From assembly GCF_022682495.2 (NCBI RefSeq), contig NC_071391.1, positions 45,723,998 through 45,787,997 of the forward strand: a stretch of DNA of 64,000 nt, read 5' to 3'. Position 1 is the first letter of the stretch. Every line of letters begins with the position of its first letter. The position numbers and the translations under genes were made by a program. The DNA comes from Desmodus rotundus. Lineage: Eukaryota; Chordata; Mammalia; Chiroptera; Phyllostomidae. The notes under the pieces were generated by a model that saw only the letters and a program-made list of their open reading frames with translations, searched no databases and was not told the DNA's origin. Of this stretch, positions 1-64,000 are shown piece after piece.

Positions 1-661
1 GCTGGAGGCAGTTAGCCTAATGGTAAAAGTAGGGCTTGGCAAAACTTCTAGTTAAAACTTACTTGAGAAAGTGAAGAATTTCTCAGGCAGGGTGGTAAAT
101 TCATAATACTGAATTTAAAATAAAATTAAACAATAATGAAAAATACTATGTGTTATTTCTTAGAAAGTACAATAATTGAGAAAGCTGATATAAATAGGAA
201 TCTTTAGTTTCTTACTGTGCCTTTTCCCTCTTAGGATTATAGTGGGGGAAAACAGGCTTCCATATTTCTTATTTCTTAAATGCAACAACAGTTATAAAGC
301 AGACACTTTAGAGCAGAAAAAGATGTTTAAATGTATATATTAGGTAAAATGGATAAAACTTTTTTTATATATAATAAGTATATTTTGGTAGATAATTAGA
401 AAGCTTGGTTATGGGATTAATCTCTGGGTTTGCAATAACTACTACTGACTTATTAGACTCATATAACCTTGATGTAGGGAGAGAGCAAAAATGCCATGTA
501 TTTAATCAAGCACCCTTGAAACCATCTTGATAGTAAAAGACCTAGTGGACTAGTAATAGAGTTCAGTGGTTGCAGAATTGTGTTTGTGAGAGTGGGGATA
601 TAAAGCTTGGATATACATGTTTGCTTTAGACTTTCAAATGTGCCTTTATCTTCCTTTGCAG
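1..661 (+). other. NUP98: Intron upstream of the first exon, no element recognised
   Basis: AT-rich intron sequence ending in a polypyrimidine tract and TTTGCAG. No repeat, RNA gene or exon is recognisable. Confidence 0.6.
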
Positions 662-63764
<63,103 letters not shown>

Positions 63765-64000
63765 GTGAGTATAAACTATGCTTCTATTCGATGTCCCAGG
63801 AGCAGGGGTAGGAGCATGTGTTCATAGGAGGATAAATTTTAATATGCCAGTGTAGTAATTGTGTGAATACCTGAGCATTGTCTATAGTTGAGTTGGCATG
63901 AGTAAAATCCCAAGCAAGGAGAAATTACACCATTGTTTACAATTATTCTTATGGCCTTTATCATACAAGTTCTTGTTCCAAGGAATGGTAGCCAGTCAAA
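63765..64000 (+). other. NUP98: Start of the next NUP98 intron
   Basis: Begins with donor GTGAGT; no further exon before the window ends. Confidence 0.7.

Overview
This window is a piece of a bat nuclear genome carrying the middle of one gene on the + strand: NUP98, which encodes the NUP98-NUP96 nucleoporin precursor. The bat assignment rests on about 30 copies of a tRNA-derived SINE of the VES type, which is typical of Chiroptera. Long introns, GT-AG splicing, L1 and MIR remnants and (TG)n microsatellites also mark mammalian DNA. I see no second host gene, no functional RNA gene and no prokaryotic feature.

Nineteen coding exons were placed by translating across each junction and checking that the codon phase carries over. 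They run from 662 to 63764 and total 3,301 coding bases (about 1,100 residues) without a frameshift or premature stop. The first exons and the 3' third of the gene lie outside the window. In order, the exons encode the RAE1-binding GLEBS segment (662-2907), the second FG/GLFG repeat block (2727-29465), a linker (29332-44508), the autoproteolytic domain (from the end of the 44210 exon to 53559, with the His-Phe-Ser cleavage site at 53551-53559), and the N-terminal part of NUP96 (53557-63764). The 53545 exon can also be read past its donor into an early stop and a poly(A) signal, which would give a NUP98-only mRNA.

By layout: 1-4430 holds the GLEBS and first GLFG exons in quiet introns. 4431-9352 has two more FG exons, a + strand L1 with nested insertions, and a - strand L1 end. 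9353-16392 is a 7 kb intron built largely of a - strand L1 broken up by many SINEs. 16393-33054 has FG and linker exons separated by long SINE-rich introns. 33055-44209 contains small DNA transposons, L1 fragments and two adjacent half-L1 type elements that have ORF1 but no ORF2. 44210-53709 encodes the autoproteolytic domain around a 3.6 kb + strand L1 carrying two SINEs and a mariner. 53710-64000 has the alternative 3' end, a quiet 4.8 kb intron, the NUP96 exons and a second, larger mariner-like element.

The most useful observations are the alternative NUP98-only terminus, the two half-L1 elements, a mariner that appears to contain MER5A-like sequence, related DNA transposons present in more than one copy, and a strong antisense bias of the SINEs. 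Family assignments for repeats come from recognition alone and were not checked against a database.
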